Origin: Cryptomeria japonica
Taxonomy: Eukaryota; Streptophyta; Pinopsida; Cupressales; Cupressaceae
Assembly: GCF_030272615.1 (NCBI RefSeq)
Contig: NC_081408.1
Span: 616,960,476 to 617,024,475 of the forward strand
Direction of reading: 5' to 3'
Length of the DNA: 64,000 bases
In this document: positions 33,703 to 45,337 of the stretch, piece by piece
How the letters are laid out: each line of letters begins with the position of its first letter
Position numbering within the stretch: the stretch's first letter is position 1
Notes under the pieces: model-generated
What the model was told of the DNA's origin: nothing
The model's input: only the letters and a program-made list of their open reading frames with translations
Database searches by the model: none
Position numbers and translations under genes: made by a program

Positions 33703-34486
33703 TTAATGCCATAGCCAACTCTCATCAATTTGTGCAATCAAACATGTCTTCTCGCCAGAATTCAAATGAAATATATTACCTTTTGTCTGTGTACTAGTTG
33801 CAATCTTCAAACCAGATTTGTTAATGATTTTGCATTTTCCATCCTTGAACTGTATCTGAAATCCCTTATCCACTAATTGTCCTACACTCAAAAGATTATT
33901 CCTCAAACCTTCAACATAGTAAACATTATCAGTATTGTTCTTACCATCTAATGATATAGTTCCATTTCCTTTCATCATACATGCTTTGCAATCTCCAAAT
34001 CTAACTAGACCGCCATCAAATTCTTGCAAAGATAGAAACTTCCCTTTATCTCCGGTCATATGATCTGAACAACCACTATCAATTACCCATTCATCCTTGT
34101 CTTCAATTTTAGTAGCAAGTGCCATCTCTTCAGGTACATTGTCTTCCAGTGCTAGAATATCTTGCTTGATATCTAGGAACACGGATTCCTTCCCATTACT
34201 AGAATGACTAGCAGAATCTTCTGCCGGTTCATCATCAAAATCAGTAATGCCTTCCTCATCCCCGATGTAGCATGATTTGTCTCTGTTTTCTTGTAATTAT
34301 ACTTGTTCTGATGTCTAGAGTTAGGCTTAAAATATCTTCTAACTCTTTCTTCAAATCTTGAATTCCTTTCAGGACATCCAGATGCAAAATGACCAATCTT
34401 ATTACATGCAAAACATTTAAAAGGTGTTTTTCTCTGTACATCTCTGCTCGTCTCTGCACAAGGATTCCAGATCTTCAATTTCAGCC
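33703..34486 (-). pseudogene. Outer copia element: nucleocapsid knuckle and protease
   Basis: The knuckle KCFACNKIGHFASGC near 34390-34435 fits CX2CX4HX4C and is intact, unlike the knuckles of the other copia copies here. A frame change near 34180-34260 leads to protease with DEWVIDSGCSDHMTGD (catalytic DSG present), VRFGDCKACMMKGNG and YYVEGLRNNLLSVGQL, ending in SWLWH at 33703. Gag coding stops abruptly near 34486, where LTR sequence begins. Confidence 0.85.
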
Positions 34487-35301
34487 GCGTACCTGCAACC
34501 TACACACAGAAAAGCGAAGATGATTGGGGGGTTAGGGATTAGGGGTTTGCCTTTAGGTCAAACCCCGGTTTTGGAATTAACCAAGAAATGAGCAATGTTG
34601 TAAATGTAAATGTCTGTAATGTAAAACAAGTACTAATACCTTGTTGTAAGGATGTTTGTATCCTTATGTGCGAAGGTATAGATGTTGTTGTTTGTTGTAT
34701 TGTTGTATGTTGTAGTAGTATGTAGTAAGTGATCTCCTCTTCAATGGTTGAATCCTTGTCTTGAATGCAACACTTAGCCTTGAATGGAGACTTGAAATGA
34801 TCAATTGCTTGAAGGAATGCTTGAATGCTTGAATGCTTGAGTATAGTTTCCACGCTTGTACACATATCACCTTCTTACATTTCCTCTACCCAAATGGGAG
34901 AGAAAAATGGAGTTTATATACTTGTCATTTAGGGCTGATAGACTGATTTTCCCGACCTTAGGCCGACCAGGAAAGATAATTTTCCAATTTGCAAACATAA
35001 AGACCCGAAGTCCAAAAGAGACCGGGCCCCAAATAGGACCCAGGGACCAGGGCGCTGGGCGCCATGGTCCTGGGGGACCAGGGCGCAGCGCCCTGGTCCT
35101 GAAGGACCAGGATGCTGGGCGCTCTGGTCCCACCTCCCGGGACAGCAGGGTGCAAAGGAGGTTCAGGCCAGGGTGCAAGAAAATGCAATTTTTGGTGTCA
35201 TAATCAGGTTTCGGGGTCTCCATTCAGGTTGCGTGTTGTGTCGCCATCGTGAAGACCGAAATGCAGTCGAAATTGCAAGTGTCACAATTTTAGGACGCTA
35301 C
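34487..35301 (-). repeat. LTR fragment of a Tat-type gypsy element inserted in gag
   Basis: Starts near GCGTACCTGC and ends TTAGGACGCTACA. The complete Tat-type LTRs at 41.8 and 48.9 kb have GCGTACC inside and end CGACGCTACA, and share AAACCCC(G)NTTTGG and GGCCGACC words. The piece is about half the length of those LTRs. Its GC-rich palindromic copies of GGACCAGGGCGC are at 35035-35135. The outer end is missing, and so is the middle of the host gag, so deletion followed or accompanied insertion. A minus-strand TATA-like TATATAAAC lies near 34912-34920. Confidence 0.7.
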
Positions 35302-35463
35302 AACACCATTCTGTGTGATCTCCCAAATCTCCTTGCCAAGACATCTCAGATGAGTCTCCATTTGAATCTTTCATACTGTGTAATTTGTTCCATCAAGCCT
35401 AGGAATATCTCTTCGAAAGATAGCTCTAGATGAACTAGATGAACTTGAAATGTTAGTCGCCAT
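35302..35463 (-). pseudogene. Outer copia element: gag N-terminus
   Basis: ATG at 35463 (complement of CAT 35461-35463) opens a frame beginning MATNISSSSS and reaching IPRLDGTNYTV. It then meets TGA where copia gag has Trp, and goes on with METHLRCLGKEIWEITQNGV to the LTR fragment at 35301. It lies about 45 bases downstream of the primer site, the expected gag position. Confidence 0.8.
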
Positions 35464-35508
35464 AAGATCTTCCTCAAGTAGTTAAACTTTCTGCAAAGAG
35501 GACCAAAG

Positions 35509-35519
35509 ATCTGATACCA
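35509..35519 (-). other. Primer-binding site, tRNA-iMet type
   Basis: Complement reads TGGTATCAGAT, one change from TGGTATCAGAG, two bases from the LTR edge at 35522. Confidence 0.85.
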
Positions 35520-35521
35520 AT

Positions 35522-36777
35522 TGTTAGACAGTTCAAATAACCAAAAGATAGCTGAGTGGGGGGGGTGAATCAGTTGTCGCAGATTACCAAAATATTTAGC
35601 AATTAAAACTTTAATACCAGAACCCAAAACATTAATGCTGGATTGCTTAAGCCAAATAGGGGAATAGTAGTTAAGCGAATTAAGCATAAACAATAATCAT
35701 AGAATAAATACCATCCATATGACAACAAGATTTATACATGGAAAACCCAGTAAAGGGAAAAACCATGGTGGGAAGCCTACCCACAGTCAGATAATACTTT
35801 TGTAGTAAGTATGTGAATTACAATTAAGGGGCCTACACTTGTAGGAAGGTCAACAACCTAGAGTGCACTACTCATCACAAAAGGAGTATCACTGACTACA
35901 TAGAAATCCAAACTACAATCCAGAGAAGTGTTTGAACTGCAAGGATAGCATCTCCTATGCCTGAGTACAGTTCTAGTTAAGCTCAATATCAGAGGACTAA
36001 ATCCTCTTACATAAACCCAATTCAATCTCCAATGATTGACCAAATCCTCTGCCTAAATAATATTACATTATTCGCACATTACATATCCATATCCCATTCC
36101 TTGACCTTATATCTATGATCTAATTCCCATGATGATCTACAATGAGATATTACATCATATATAAAAACCATCGACCATAAACAATCATGTCGACCGCCAG
36201 ACAATAAAGCAATTACATAATTACAAAACATGTCGGTCTTAGACCAAACAAATAATATCCAACACATAAGACATCCCGAAAATACATTGAGAGTTCCAAT
36301 CCACACATTACATTAAGCTGCTCCATAACCTAGATTAACCATGACCCAATATAGGTCCACATGCTAAAGCAATGATCTCCATTCACCAAGTCTCAAACAT
36401 GATCACCAATAACATTCTGAATCTCCACCAAAAGCTGCACCAACATGACTTATGCATATCATCAAAGATCTTCATAAAATGATTTGCTGGTGAAACCCTC
36501 ACCGGAACCGCAAGCCAAGCTTCCAAGCAAAGAGGATAGCATTCGATCACCAAACCAAAACCAATAGACTGAATATGAACATGAGTATCATGAATAAGCC
36601 AATTCCATAACCAAACCATACCAGAGCATACCAGATCATGTTGGATTCAAACCAGCCAGAAACTACTCAACCTACCGGGACCAGAAGGGTGCCGGTAAAG
36701 CATCCAAAATAGCTAGTGTTGACATCAATGACAAAACATCAATGCAACACATAATCAATTCCTCCAAATGGCCAATA
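35522..36777 (-). repeat. 5' LTR of the outer copia element
   Basis: Starts TGTTAGACAGTTC (plus-strand reading) and ends GGCCAATA; the expected ACA end carries one C-to-T change. It is followed by AGCAG, the right target duplicate. Length is 1,256 bp, close to the 1,250 bp of the split partner. A TATATAAAAACC complement near 36158-36172 could be the promoter. Confidence 0.87.
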
Positions 36778-39700
36778 AGCAGTATTATCTATGACATACA
36801 AATAAGGATCAAAACAGAGTATGATATATACACAGTGAAATAATACAGACCTAGGTCACATATTCAAGCCAAAAGATGCAGTGTTCTTCTCAACCTAGAA
36901 GCAACATATTAAGAAGTTCCTTCATGAACAGAAATTAATTGTAGCATGAACATTACACAGTCAACAGGGCAACTCATATCATTCATAATAGCTTTACAAA
37001 AGCATCATACACAGTCAAAGGCATAACACATATCTCCAATATACAACCACATTTAGAATCAAATGATGAGCATCTTCATTACATCTACAATCATGGAAAG
37101 CAAGGCATGTTCATGATAATAAGTAATCCTCATAGTATACAACTCTAAAAAGTGAACAATGTTATGTCTTTATGACTGTACAAAGCACAAAAAGGATAAA
37201 AGCCTTGTTTTGAAGAAAGTGTAGTCACTATACAGTCTGTCGGAGCAGTTTGAGGTTGAGACATTACATGGTAGAGTAGGGTTTCATCATAGATCCAAAG
37301 GTAAATATCTCAAGGCTAAAAGTAGAAACTACATAGTAGGCCAAAATTAGAACAATCATTATAATTATTTTAAAGCATTATCATTGACCAAACATGGTGG
37401 TCATAGTGATTCTTAGAGCACATTGACAGAGGAAGAGAAATCATTCATCTTGAGAGAAACATGATGCATTCCAGTTGAAAACCCTCTTTTCAAGTAGCAG
37501 TTTGAACCTCAACCCAAGCACAGAGATGCATGCATGGTGGCGGAGTGAAAGGTTCCTTCCCGAGATGCATGCAGAATAAAATTTTAGGGTTTGAATTTTA
37601 TTTTGAGAGCATGCCCTAAATGTCAAATGGGCTTTATTTTTATTTTATTAAAACAAAATTCTGCATGTATCGTAAACACTTGTGGTCCATGACTTAAAAG
37701 TCATGAAACCTAAGTTATGTGTATAAGCCCTCATGCATAAGGCATGTAATCTTCCAAAGGGCTCTTTTATTTTCTTTTCCTTTCATCATTTATAGTTAAT
37801 ATATTTTTTATTAGGATATTTTATTAAGAATCTTAATAAAAATATATTAACTTATAAAAGCAATTAGATATTAAATTTTAAAAGGGAGTAAATTTAAAAT
37901 AAATATTTTATTTTAAATTCTTATTAAAAAGTATTGTTTTAATAACTATTAAAATAAAATTATTTAAAGATAAAAGGAAAGGGCATGCAAAATTTCCAGA
38001 GGAAGAGGTTCTTTTTCAACCACTATTTTTGGATCAGGTCATCATGCATTTTATATAGGGAGAGGTTGCTTTTTAACAACTATTTTCAACTTCACATGTA
38101 TTTTTTTAGAGAGGGTGATTTTTTTTGAGTTCATGATCTATATTTGGCAGCATACATCATGCAGATTAGTGAAGAAGTGTTTTCTTTTTTAGTGCTATTT
38201 TGGGTTGTGTGCATCATGTAGTTGGTTGGAATAGAGAGTTTTCTTTTTGGGAGGTATTTTTAGGCAGTGTGATAGTTCTACATCAGGTAGTGGAAGTTAT
38301 TTTTCATGCAGTTGCAGTGGGAGACCTTCTTGAGCATCAGTGGCTATATCTGACATATTTTGGCATGACTTTTTTTAGCTTTTTTGGGAAAATTCGCCTA
38401 AGGCTTTTTCTCATGCAATTTTTTCTATTAGGGTTCTGGAGGAGATATTCTTCATGATATCTATATATTCTTCTCTCTCCTTTTTCCCCTCTGGTTCTTT
38501 CTTTTCTGCTACACACATGGCTGAAAAATCATTGTATCTCAGCACTTTTTCAGTTTTCAGCATTGTAATAGAGATTATTTTTAGTTTTCCATAGAGAGTT
38601 TTAGTTTCCTTGTCAATCATTCTTATTTTTCCATTGTCAGATGAATGATTTGGTAGAGTTATTGAGATTTAATTTTGAATCCTTTGCTTCATCTCATTTA
38701 TGCTTTGCAGAATTAGGAAGATTTTATAGTAAATTTAGGTTGTGGGTTGTGTTCATCTGGTTTCCAATTCTTTGCACGTTGTGAAAAATCACTTTTCCTA
38801 CATGCAGAAGTTGGATAACTTCAATCCTTCACATGAAATGTTTATGAATTTCGTGATCTTATTTTATTTGTGAAATAATTTCTGGTCTTGTTGCAAATGG
38901 TTATAGTTTTAGGACAACAGAGTAGAACTGCATCATTTTGGTGTATCACCTCCATTGGGATAGGTTTTTCATTACATGCAAATTTTTTACCCTTTTCTCA
39001 CAAGAAGTTAGTGTAGGAGATCCATCAAGTCAGGAAGTCAACCTAGTCTCTAGAGATTCACCTTCAACTTGAGCAACCCACAAGCTCGAAGGTGTTTCCA
39101 TGTTTCATATGATTGCTTGGTTTCACACTTAGCATCACAGGTGCAATCCTTCATGACAACATGTACAACCCCTGTTTTCGGACTTCAATGTTCTAACAAG
39201 GCAACTTGATGTTGGGGATGATGTAATTGACAATACCAGTACAACTCATAGTCCATGAATAGAGGAGTTTGGGGATCCTCAAGAGTAGCAGTGAGAAAAT
39301 AAGATACATTGGAGGCAATGGAGGAATAAGTTGATAGGTTTAGTAGTTCCTCATTTTGTTTAACAAAAGATATCAATAGTTTTTGTCTATTTTGATTGGA
39401 CAATGTAGATCCTTGATATGTAAAGTCATATGTTGTCTTATCTATTCAAAGTCATATCAAGCTTATAAGAGCCTCTATTGTATTTCAAAATATCATTGTA
39501 ATTAAATAATATTTTGCTTATAGCCTTTTTCTAAAAAATAATATTTTACATATTGTATATTTATCATTAAATATGTCATTGTTATATATTTGATACTATA
39601 AATTAATCATGATTAAATTATTTATTAAATATAAAATTATATTTGTATAATTATTATTTAATTTATGATTAAAAATATAAGTTTCAACATTAATTTATTT

Positions 39701-40450
39701 AGGATATAATATAATAAATAATATATAAATATTAAATTATTTTATATTATTTATATCTTGCAAAAATATATAATATATACTATAGTGTAGTACACATATA
39801 ATATAACAATTTGACTTTTGATTGCCCATACTCCTTTAAACTCTCACCTAAAATGGTTCTTGAAATTTATGATAACCTTAATTTTTGTTTTTTTTTATAT
39901 TGAAAGCAACAAAAAAAGGGCGTTGACCCTTTACACTAATAGCCCATATGCAACATTAACACTTACAACACACTAACCATCAACATAATAACAACAAAGA
40001 GTGTTAACCAAATATAAAACGATATAAAAAGTCTTAACAACATAAACCAAAAAGCCTAAAAAGCTAAAACTAGCCACCCAGTGGCTATTTGAGCATATGA
40101 CTCTAATCATTAGTAAGGAATTTGAAAAGTTCCTTGTAAGTCCCTTCATTGTTATCATCTTTAATTAGGACTTTTTCTACATCAAGCACAAGGAAGTGGG
40201 AGAGCTATGCATCACCCTCATATTGAACTTGGAGACACTGATAAGGCATGTAATTCCTTTGTCGTGGTCCTGCAATTGACATGATGATGCACACTCTCCC
40301 CTTGGCGATTGTCAACCTCTTCTGACATATCATCTTGGGTTAGGTCCAGGGGTTCATTTTTTTCACTATGTTCAGAGTTTTCACTAGCTAGTTTGCCTGA
40401 ACTCTTTGCCTTCTATGTACCATCCTCCACATAACCTTGATTTTTGTTAA
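36778..40450. other. Non-coding host DNA, no gene recognised
   Basis: 36783-37440 continues the CAGTC-rich texture seen before 15328. From 37440 to 39450 there are T-rich transcribed-looking stretches and short frames with no recognisable content. 39500-39800 is strongly AT-rich. At 39885-39935 a T-run followed by AAAAAAAGGGCGTTGACCCTTTAC resembles the 3' end of the LINE near 50.7 kb, so a short decayed LINE tail may be present. Confidence 0.4.
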
Positions 40451-40830
40451 ATTCTAGAACATTGATTACTTGTATCTCAAAACAGATGGATAGTGTAGTT
40501 TCTAATCTTAATGACTGTCATTATCATAGTTCTCACTCATAGAAGAATGATGACAAATATTTTCTACTAGTTCATGCATTGGTATCAACTATGTCAAATG
40601 TGTGTTAGCAATTGAAGGATTAGTAAGTGAAAAATGTCAAATCTTTTGATACATTCTAGAACATTGATTTCTTGTATCTCAAAATTAATTGATAATTTAG
40701 TTTTTAATATCAATGATTGTCATTATTATAGCTATCACTCATAGAAGGATGATGACAAATCTTTTCTACTAGTGCATGCATTGGTATCAACCATGTCAAA
40801 TGTGTGTTAGCAATTGAAGGATTAGTAAGT
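40451..40830. repeat. Tandem duplication, period 202 bp
   Basis: ATTCTAGAACATTGATT begins at 40451 and at 40653. Both copies pass through CACTCATAGAAG(A/G)ATGATGACAAAT and end GCAATTGAAGGATTAGTAAGT. The copies differ by scattered substitutions. Two units only; no coding content. Confidence 0.85.
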
Positions 40831-41021
40831 ACATACAAGTTGTGTTTACAAAATAGAGAGATAGAAGAGTTAGGAAATAGTTGTTTTCCTTTGACAAGGT
40901 TTTGAGAACCTTGTTAGAGGTTGACAGTGGTTTTGAAAGCTATTTATCCTTCTGACAAACACATTTTGATGAGTTTGATAAAACAAATATAAAATCAAAG
41001 TCCAAGTACTCCATAGACCAA

Positions 41022-41062
41022 AACACACACACACACACACGCACACACACATATATATATAA
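41022..41062. repeat. (AC)n(AT)n microsatellite
   Basis: ACACACACAC repeats with one GC interruption pass into ATATATATA. The nearby minus-strand frame of Val-Cys repeats is an artefact of this tract. Confidence 0.9.
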
Positions 41063-41189
41063 TTTAGAGGTCATCTCTTTCTATATATAATAATATATAT
41101 TATATAATAAGATTGTTACTACTATAATGACAAGTACTCACCACTATATGTTACTTCTTTAATTTATTTTAACCCTAAGTTTAAAAAAT

Positions 41190-41440
41190 GGTGATAGAGA
41201 GTTAGAAATAGATAAAAGGAGAGGGAAAGGAGGAAAGAGGGAGAAATAAATAGAGAAGAATGGAGAGAGGGGCGGGGAGAGAAAAAAGGGATGGAGAGAG
41301 ATAAAGAGAGAGATGATAGAGAGATTGAGAAAGAGGCAGAGAGACATTAAGACAGTGTGAGAGAGAGATGTAATGAGACAAAGGGGGGAGAGACAAACAA
41401 GGAGATGGAGATAAAGAGAGGAAGAGAGCATAAAAAATTC
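41190..41440. repeat. GA-rich low-complexity block
   Basis: GAGAGA/GGAG words with very few pyrimidines on the plus strand. It explains the Leu/Ser-rich frames on the other strand. Confidence 0.85.
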
Positions 41441-41449
41441 ATGTTTCAT

Positions 41450-41481
41450 GTTCCATAAAATGTACTTGCATTTTGTGGAAC
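41450..41481. other. Short hairpin
   Basis: GTTCCATAAAATG (41450-41462) pairs with CATTTTGTGGAAC (41469-41481), 12 of 13 positions with one wobble, and a 6-base loop. Related words TGTTCCACATAG and ACATTTTATGGAG follow within 60 bases. Confidence 0.6.
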
Positions 41482-41844
41482 ACAAAAAAGTGAGAGTGTT
41501 TTATGTTCCACATAGAACAAGCACATTTTATGGAGTACAAAACATTAGTGCATTTTTAAGTCAAAAAAGTTTCCCACCCTTTTTGCTTTCAATTAGGTTT
41601 AGATAAAAATCCTATAGGTTCAAAGTGTTTATTTACCTCTATTTCACATTTTTTTGACCTTCAATGGATTTTCTCAATTTACACATCATCCTGGGTTTAC
41701 ACATTGTATAATGATATTTGATAAAATTACCACCAAAATTTTACACATCTTCTTAAGTTTCTAAGCATGTGATCATTCTTGTATTTGAAATACATTAATA
41801 CATTTATTTTTAATATCTCTTACTAATGTTTCTATATTTATTAG

Positions 41845-43513
41845 TGTGGGGGAAAAAGTGACACTAAGCAAACATGCCCTAATCTCACTTTCAATCACAC
41901 ATTTGTGGAATACGAAAGAGCCTAGAGGTATCACACAATTGGCTACTTCTTTTTGTGGAAGAGAGAGCCATGGGCTACCTATTAGGATTTCTATTCCGTT
42001 GTTGTAATTGAAAGATAAAATGATGCAAGTTCAATCCCAAACCCCAAAGTGCAAGTATGAACTAATAACAAGATTTGTAGAATTGAACTTAAATAATGGA
42101 AAGCTGTAAACACAAGGACAAGACAAGAATGTAAATGCGTACCTGGTGTTAAAATCTGAGTGAAAATATTCAGGATGGGGGCATGGGCGCCACTGTCCTG
42201 ATTCTGCCCCTGAAACTGCTCCTGAAACTGTTGTTTTGCAACCTGAAAAGCTGTCAAAAATGCTGAAACTTGTTGTCTGACAGAAGGACCAGGGCGCCCA
42301 GCGCCCCTGTCCCAGGGACCAGGGTGCCCAACGCCCCTATCCTAGCAGGACCAGGGTGCCCCACGCTCTTGTCCTGGTCTTTTTCTCTGCAATTTGGTGT
42401 GTTGTTCCGTCTCAGTCTGCTTCCGTCGGATCTGCAACTTGTGGCGTCCTTCGAATCCCGAAACCTGCACTTATATCTGAAAAGGGTTGTAGGGCAGCTA
42501 TATAGGGTTTTGCCTTAGTTAAACCCCCGCTTTGGTGATTTCCACCTCCATGAATAGCCAAGTTGTATAGTAAAAGTTGTGTGTCCAGACCTTGTGTGTG
42601 TGCAAGATCCTAAAATGCAAGTAAGCAAACTAGAGCAACCTAGAAAGTAAACCCTAATTGCTTGTAAATGATAATGTAAATGCTCCAAATCAAGATGCAA
42701 AGTGACCTAAAGCATGAGTACAAATGATATGATGAAGCTTATGCAAAGACATGAAAACAACATGAAATCATACCCAACCCCAAGGGAGGGGTACAAGCCA
42801 ATCTTCAGTCGGTGATCCCTTATTGTTCTTCAATGCCTTCAAAGCCTTAAATGAATGAAATTGATGAATTCTTGATTGATGGATGTTAATGTTGTTGAAG
42901 TCTTCAAAGATCTGCTCTTTCACTGCATAGAAGGTCCCTTAAAACCAAAAATCTCTGGATCCTTTCAAATGAAGAAAGAGAGCTCTTATATATGAAACCC
43001 TAGGTCTTAATTTCAACTTTTGGCCGACCTAGAGATTGAATCTCCTGCCAATATCTTGGGGTTAAGCTTTATTTTATGATTGGATCGCGCTCCTAAAATT
43101 TCGAGAAAAATGTCCGGGACCATGTGCACGCCGGGCGCCATGGTCCCGACAACTTTTTACCAAATTTTCAGGGCCGTCGGATATGATGATTTTAGAGCGA
43201 ATCCCGAAGTTATAGCTGATTTCGAGATGTTTTGACCCCTGAAATCAAGCCCCCAAGTTCAAAATAGGACCTAATTAGGGTTTTTGATTAAATGATGTAT
43301 TGGGAGAATAAAATGAAAGGGGCACACTTTAATGAAAAGGGCCCAACTTTATGATATGGGAGATGATAAAATAGAACCTTAGACCTAATTACTTTAATTA
43401 ATTAAGTGCTAAAGGGAAAATGCAATGCAAAATGCAAAATGCGCCAAGGCGGGTGCTAAACTAGGTGTGAAATTGTACCACCCTAGCAAGTGCGTACAAT
43501 TTATGACGCTACA
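41845..43513 (-). repeat. 3' LTR of Tat-type element
   Basis: Plus-strand reading starts TGTGGGGGAAAAAGTGACAC and ends ATGACGCTACA. It carries GC-rich tandem units at 42280-42380, a minus-strand TATATAAG at 42985-42992, and the palindromic CCGGGCGCCATGGTCC near 43130. It differs from the partner by scattered, mostly C/T-type changes. Confidence 0.92.
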
Positions 43514-43530
43514 TTTAGCCCCCACTTTAG
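43514..43530 (-). other. Polypurine tract
   Basis: On the minus strand AAAGTGGGGGCTAAA lies against the LTR start TGTAGCGTC. Position and purine content fit the plus-strand primer. Confidence 0.75.
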
Positions 43531-45337
43531 CAGTCATATGAACACTACGTGCATATGCGAGCTAAAGTACAAAAAAGTAAACATTATTTGAAAAAGGATA
43601 TATCCATAAGTCTGTCGAACGAAGCCCCCAGCGGTATCTGTAGTAAACAGTTAGGAACCACAACCTACAAAACCACATGTTAGATCACAAAATCACCTAA
43701 TGCTTACTAAGGAAGGTGATGAAAATTTGAGGGTAGCTATATGCCCCCCCCTGTTTCGGCTTGCTAATTTTAGTGAGTTGAAACAGGGTATCATGTTTAC
43801 CACTTCTAATTGTTAAAGAATATTGATGACAAATGCTCACAAGAAGATTTGATATGAGATCAAAAATTAATGGAGAATCATTTGGTAAGAAAGAGGACTA
43901 AATCTCAATTCCAACACAACAAAGAGTGTGAGGATTTGAGAGTTCTCTAACACAAGATGAAGGATGTAAATGGAAACAAAATGCAAAGAGAAGAAAAGAA
44001 AGGAAAAGAGGCATGAATACACACATTGGTGATCCATGAAAAGAATAGTGAGAGAGAAAAACATGGACTTCTCGCCCCTAGATCTTGTCTAGGTGATCCA
44101 TGGGAAAAAGGACATGGAAAACTAGCCCCTAGAGTCTGTCTAGGTGATCCATGTAAGGGAGGAGAGTGAGAAAGTCTAGCCTTATGCCGCTAGTTCCACT
44201 CAACCTCGTGCATGTGTGTGTAAGGGAGGTTAGAAGCACCTCATAGGAGTCTATGATTGAGTATGCTACAACCTATATATGTATAGTACAAAAGCGTGAC
44301 ATCTCGCTCTAAGAGTCTGTGCTCTGGTTCCAAGAATAATCACCTTGCATAAAAGAAAAATGGAGACATCTCATTCTAAGAGTCTGTGCTCTGGTTCCGA
44401 GAATGACCCATTGCTCAAAAAGTGTAATGTTTATGTCATAAGCAAAGTAGAACAAGGATACCTACCTTCATCACAAAAGAAGATACCCCAAAAATGCAAC
44501 AATGTCATAGATCCAAGCAAGGGAGTTTTTCCACTCTTTAAGAAAGGATAAGATAGTTGAAAAGGGATATCTTGTAGTATGTGTAAAGGAGATCCTTAGA
44601 GGAGAAGAGATCTTTGTACAAAAGACATCTATCCCTGAGAGGAATTGTCTTAGACAAATATAACATCTTCTAGACAAAGAAGAGAATAAGAATGCAATAC
44701 TTCCTTCTTTTGTGAGGTGAAAGTGATTCTTAATGAAGGATGACGCTCTTTTTAACCCAATTGGGAGAGTGAATTCATTATGGATATATTTTACCAAGTG
44801 CAAAAGAGGTTGTAGTCAAGGACTTACACCTCTTGTAAGAGAGAATCCCTGAACAAACAACCACAAATGCATACAAGGAATAACATCAAGTAATAAAGTT
44901 CACACCATCCATGAAATAGGAAAAAGTGGATCCTTAGATAAAAATAAGAAAAGATCATTGCCTCCCAAGGATAAGGTCAATGAGAAGGACTTCTAGGGAT
45001 AAATTTAGACATAAGCAAAATGTACTACATACTCACATGAGTTCATGCAAGCAAGACATTAGTGTATGTAAAATGCTCCTCACAAGAAGTGGGTAGGATA
45101 AGAAAGAGAATACACATCTTCTCTCATATCTAGGAAAAGAGGATTCTAAAGAAAAGATGATCAATATTGCCACACTATTACCCCTTAGGAACAAGAGATA
45201 ACATAGAAAAATTAGGCTATTATGTTGCTTCAAAAATATGATTGCACTTGAAATTGTACCATCATGAATGACAATGAGCCCCTAGTAAATGAGCTACCAA
45301 TGTCACATAATGATGAGCAACATAATAGCCATTAATG
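43531..45337 (-). other. Non-coding interior of Tat-type element with short tandem repeats
   Basis: No coding frame was found in this 1.8 kb, where pol would lie in a complete element. Two short tandem pairs stand out: CTAG(A/G)(T/G)CT(T/G)GTCTAGGTGATCCATG at about 44078 and 44129, and a 67-base unit starting GACATCTC at 44298 and 44365 that contains TAAGAGTCTGTGCTCTGGTTCC. Confidence 0.7.

Larger units (their letters stand above)
15329..36777 (-). mobile_element. Sirevirus-like copia retrotransposon split by three insertions
   Basis: On the minus strand: 5' LTR 35522-36777, primer site 35509-35519, gag start 35463, then zinc knuckle, protease, integrase, RT and RNase H in order, polypurine tract at 23968, and 3' LTR at 22763-23967 plus 15329-15373. 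Flanks are AGTAG (15324-15328) and AGCAG (36778-36782), a target duplication with one transition. Interrupting DNA is a chromovirus (15374-22762), another copia element (25895-32816) and an LTR fragment (34487-35301). Removing these leaves roughly 6.4 kb, short of a full element because the middle of gag and the integrase-RT linker are missing. Confidence 0.85.

Noticed and set aside
34856-35223. Pro/Gly/Arg-rich frames on both strands, some over 110 codons
   Set aside because: They come from the GC-rich palindromic units of an LTR, and equivalent frames occur at 42270-42518 and 49138-49562 in LTR copies.
39885-40440. Second complete LINE
   Set aside because: Only a T-run and a short stretch resembling a LINE 3' end are visible; no RT or RNase H motif follows.
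40870-41485. Val-Cys repeat frame and Leu/Ser-rich frames on the minus strand
   Set aside because: Explained by the (AC)n microsatellite and the GA-rich block.
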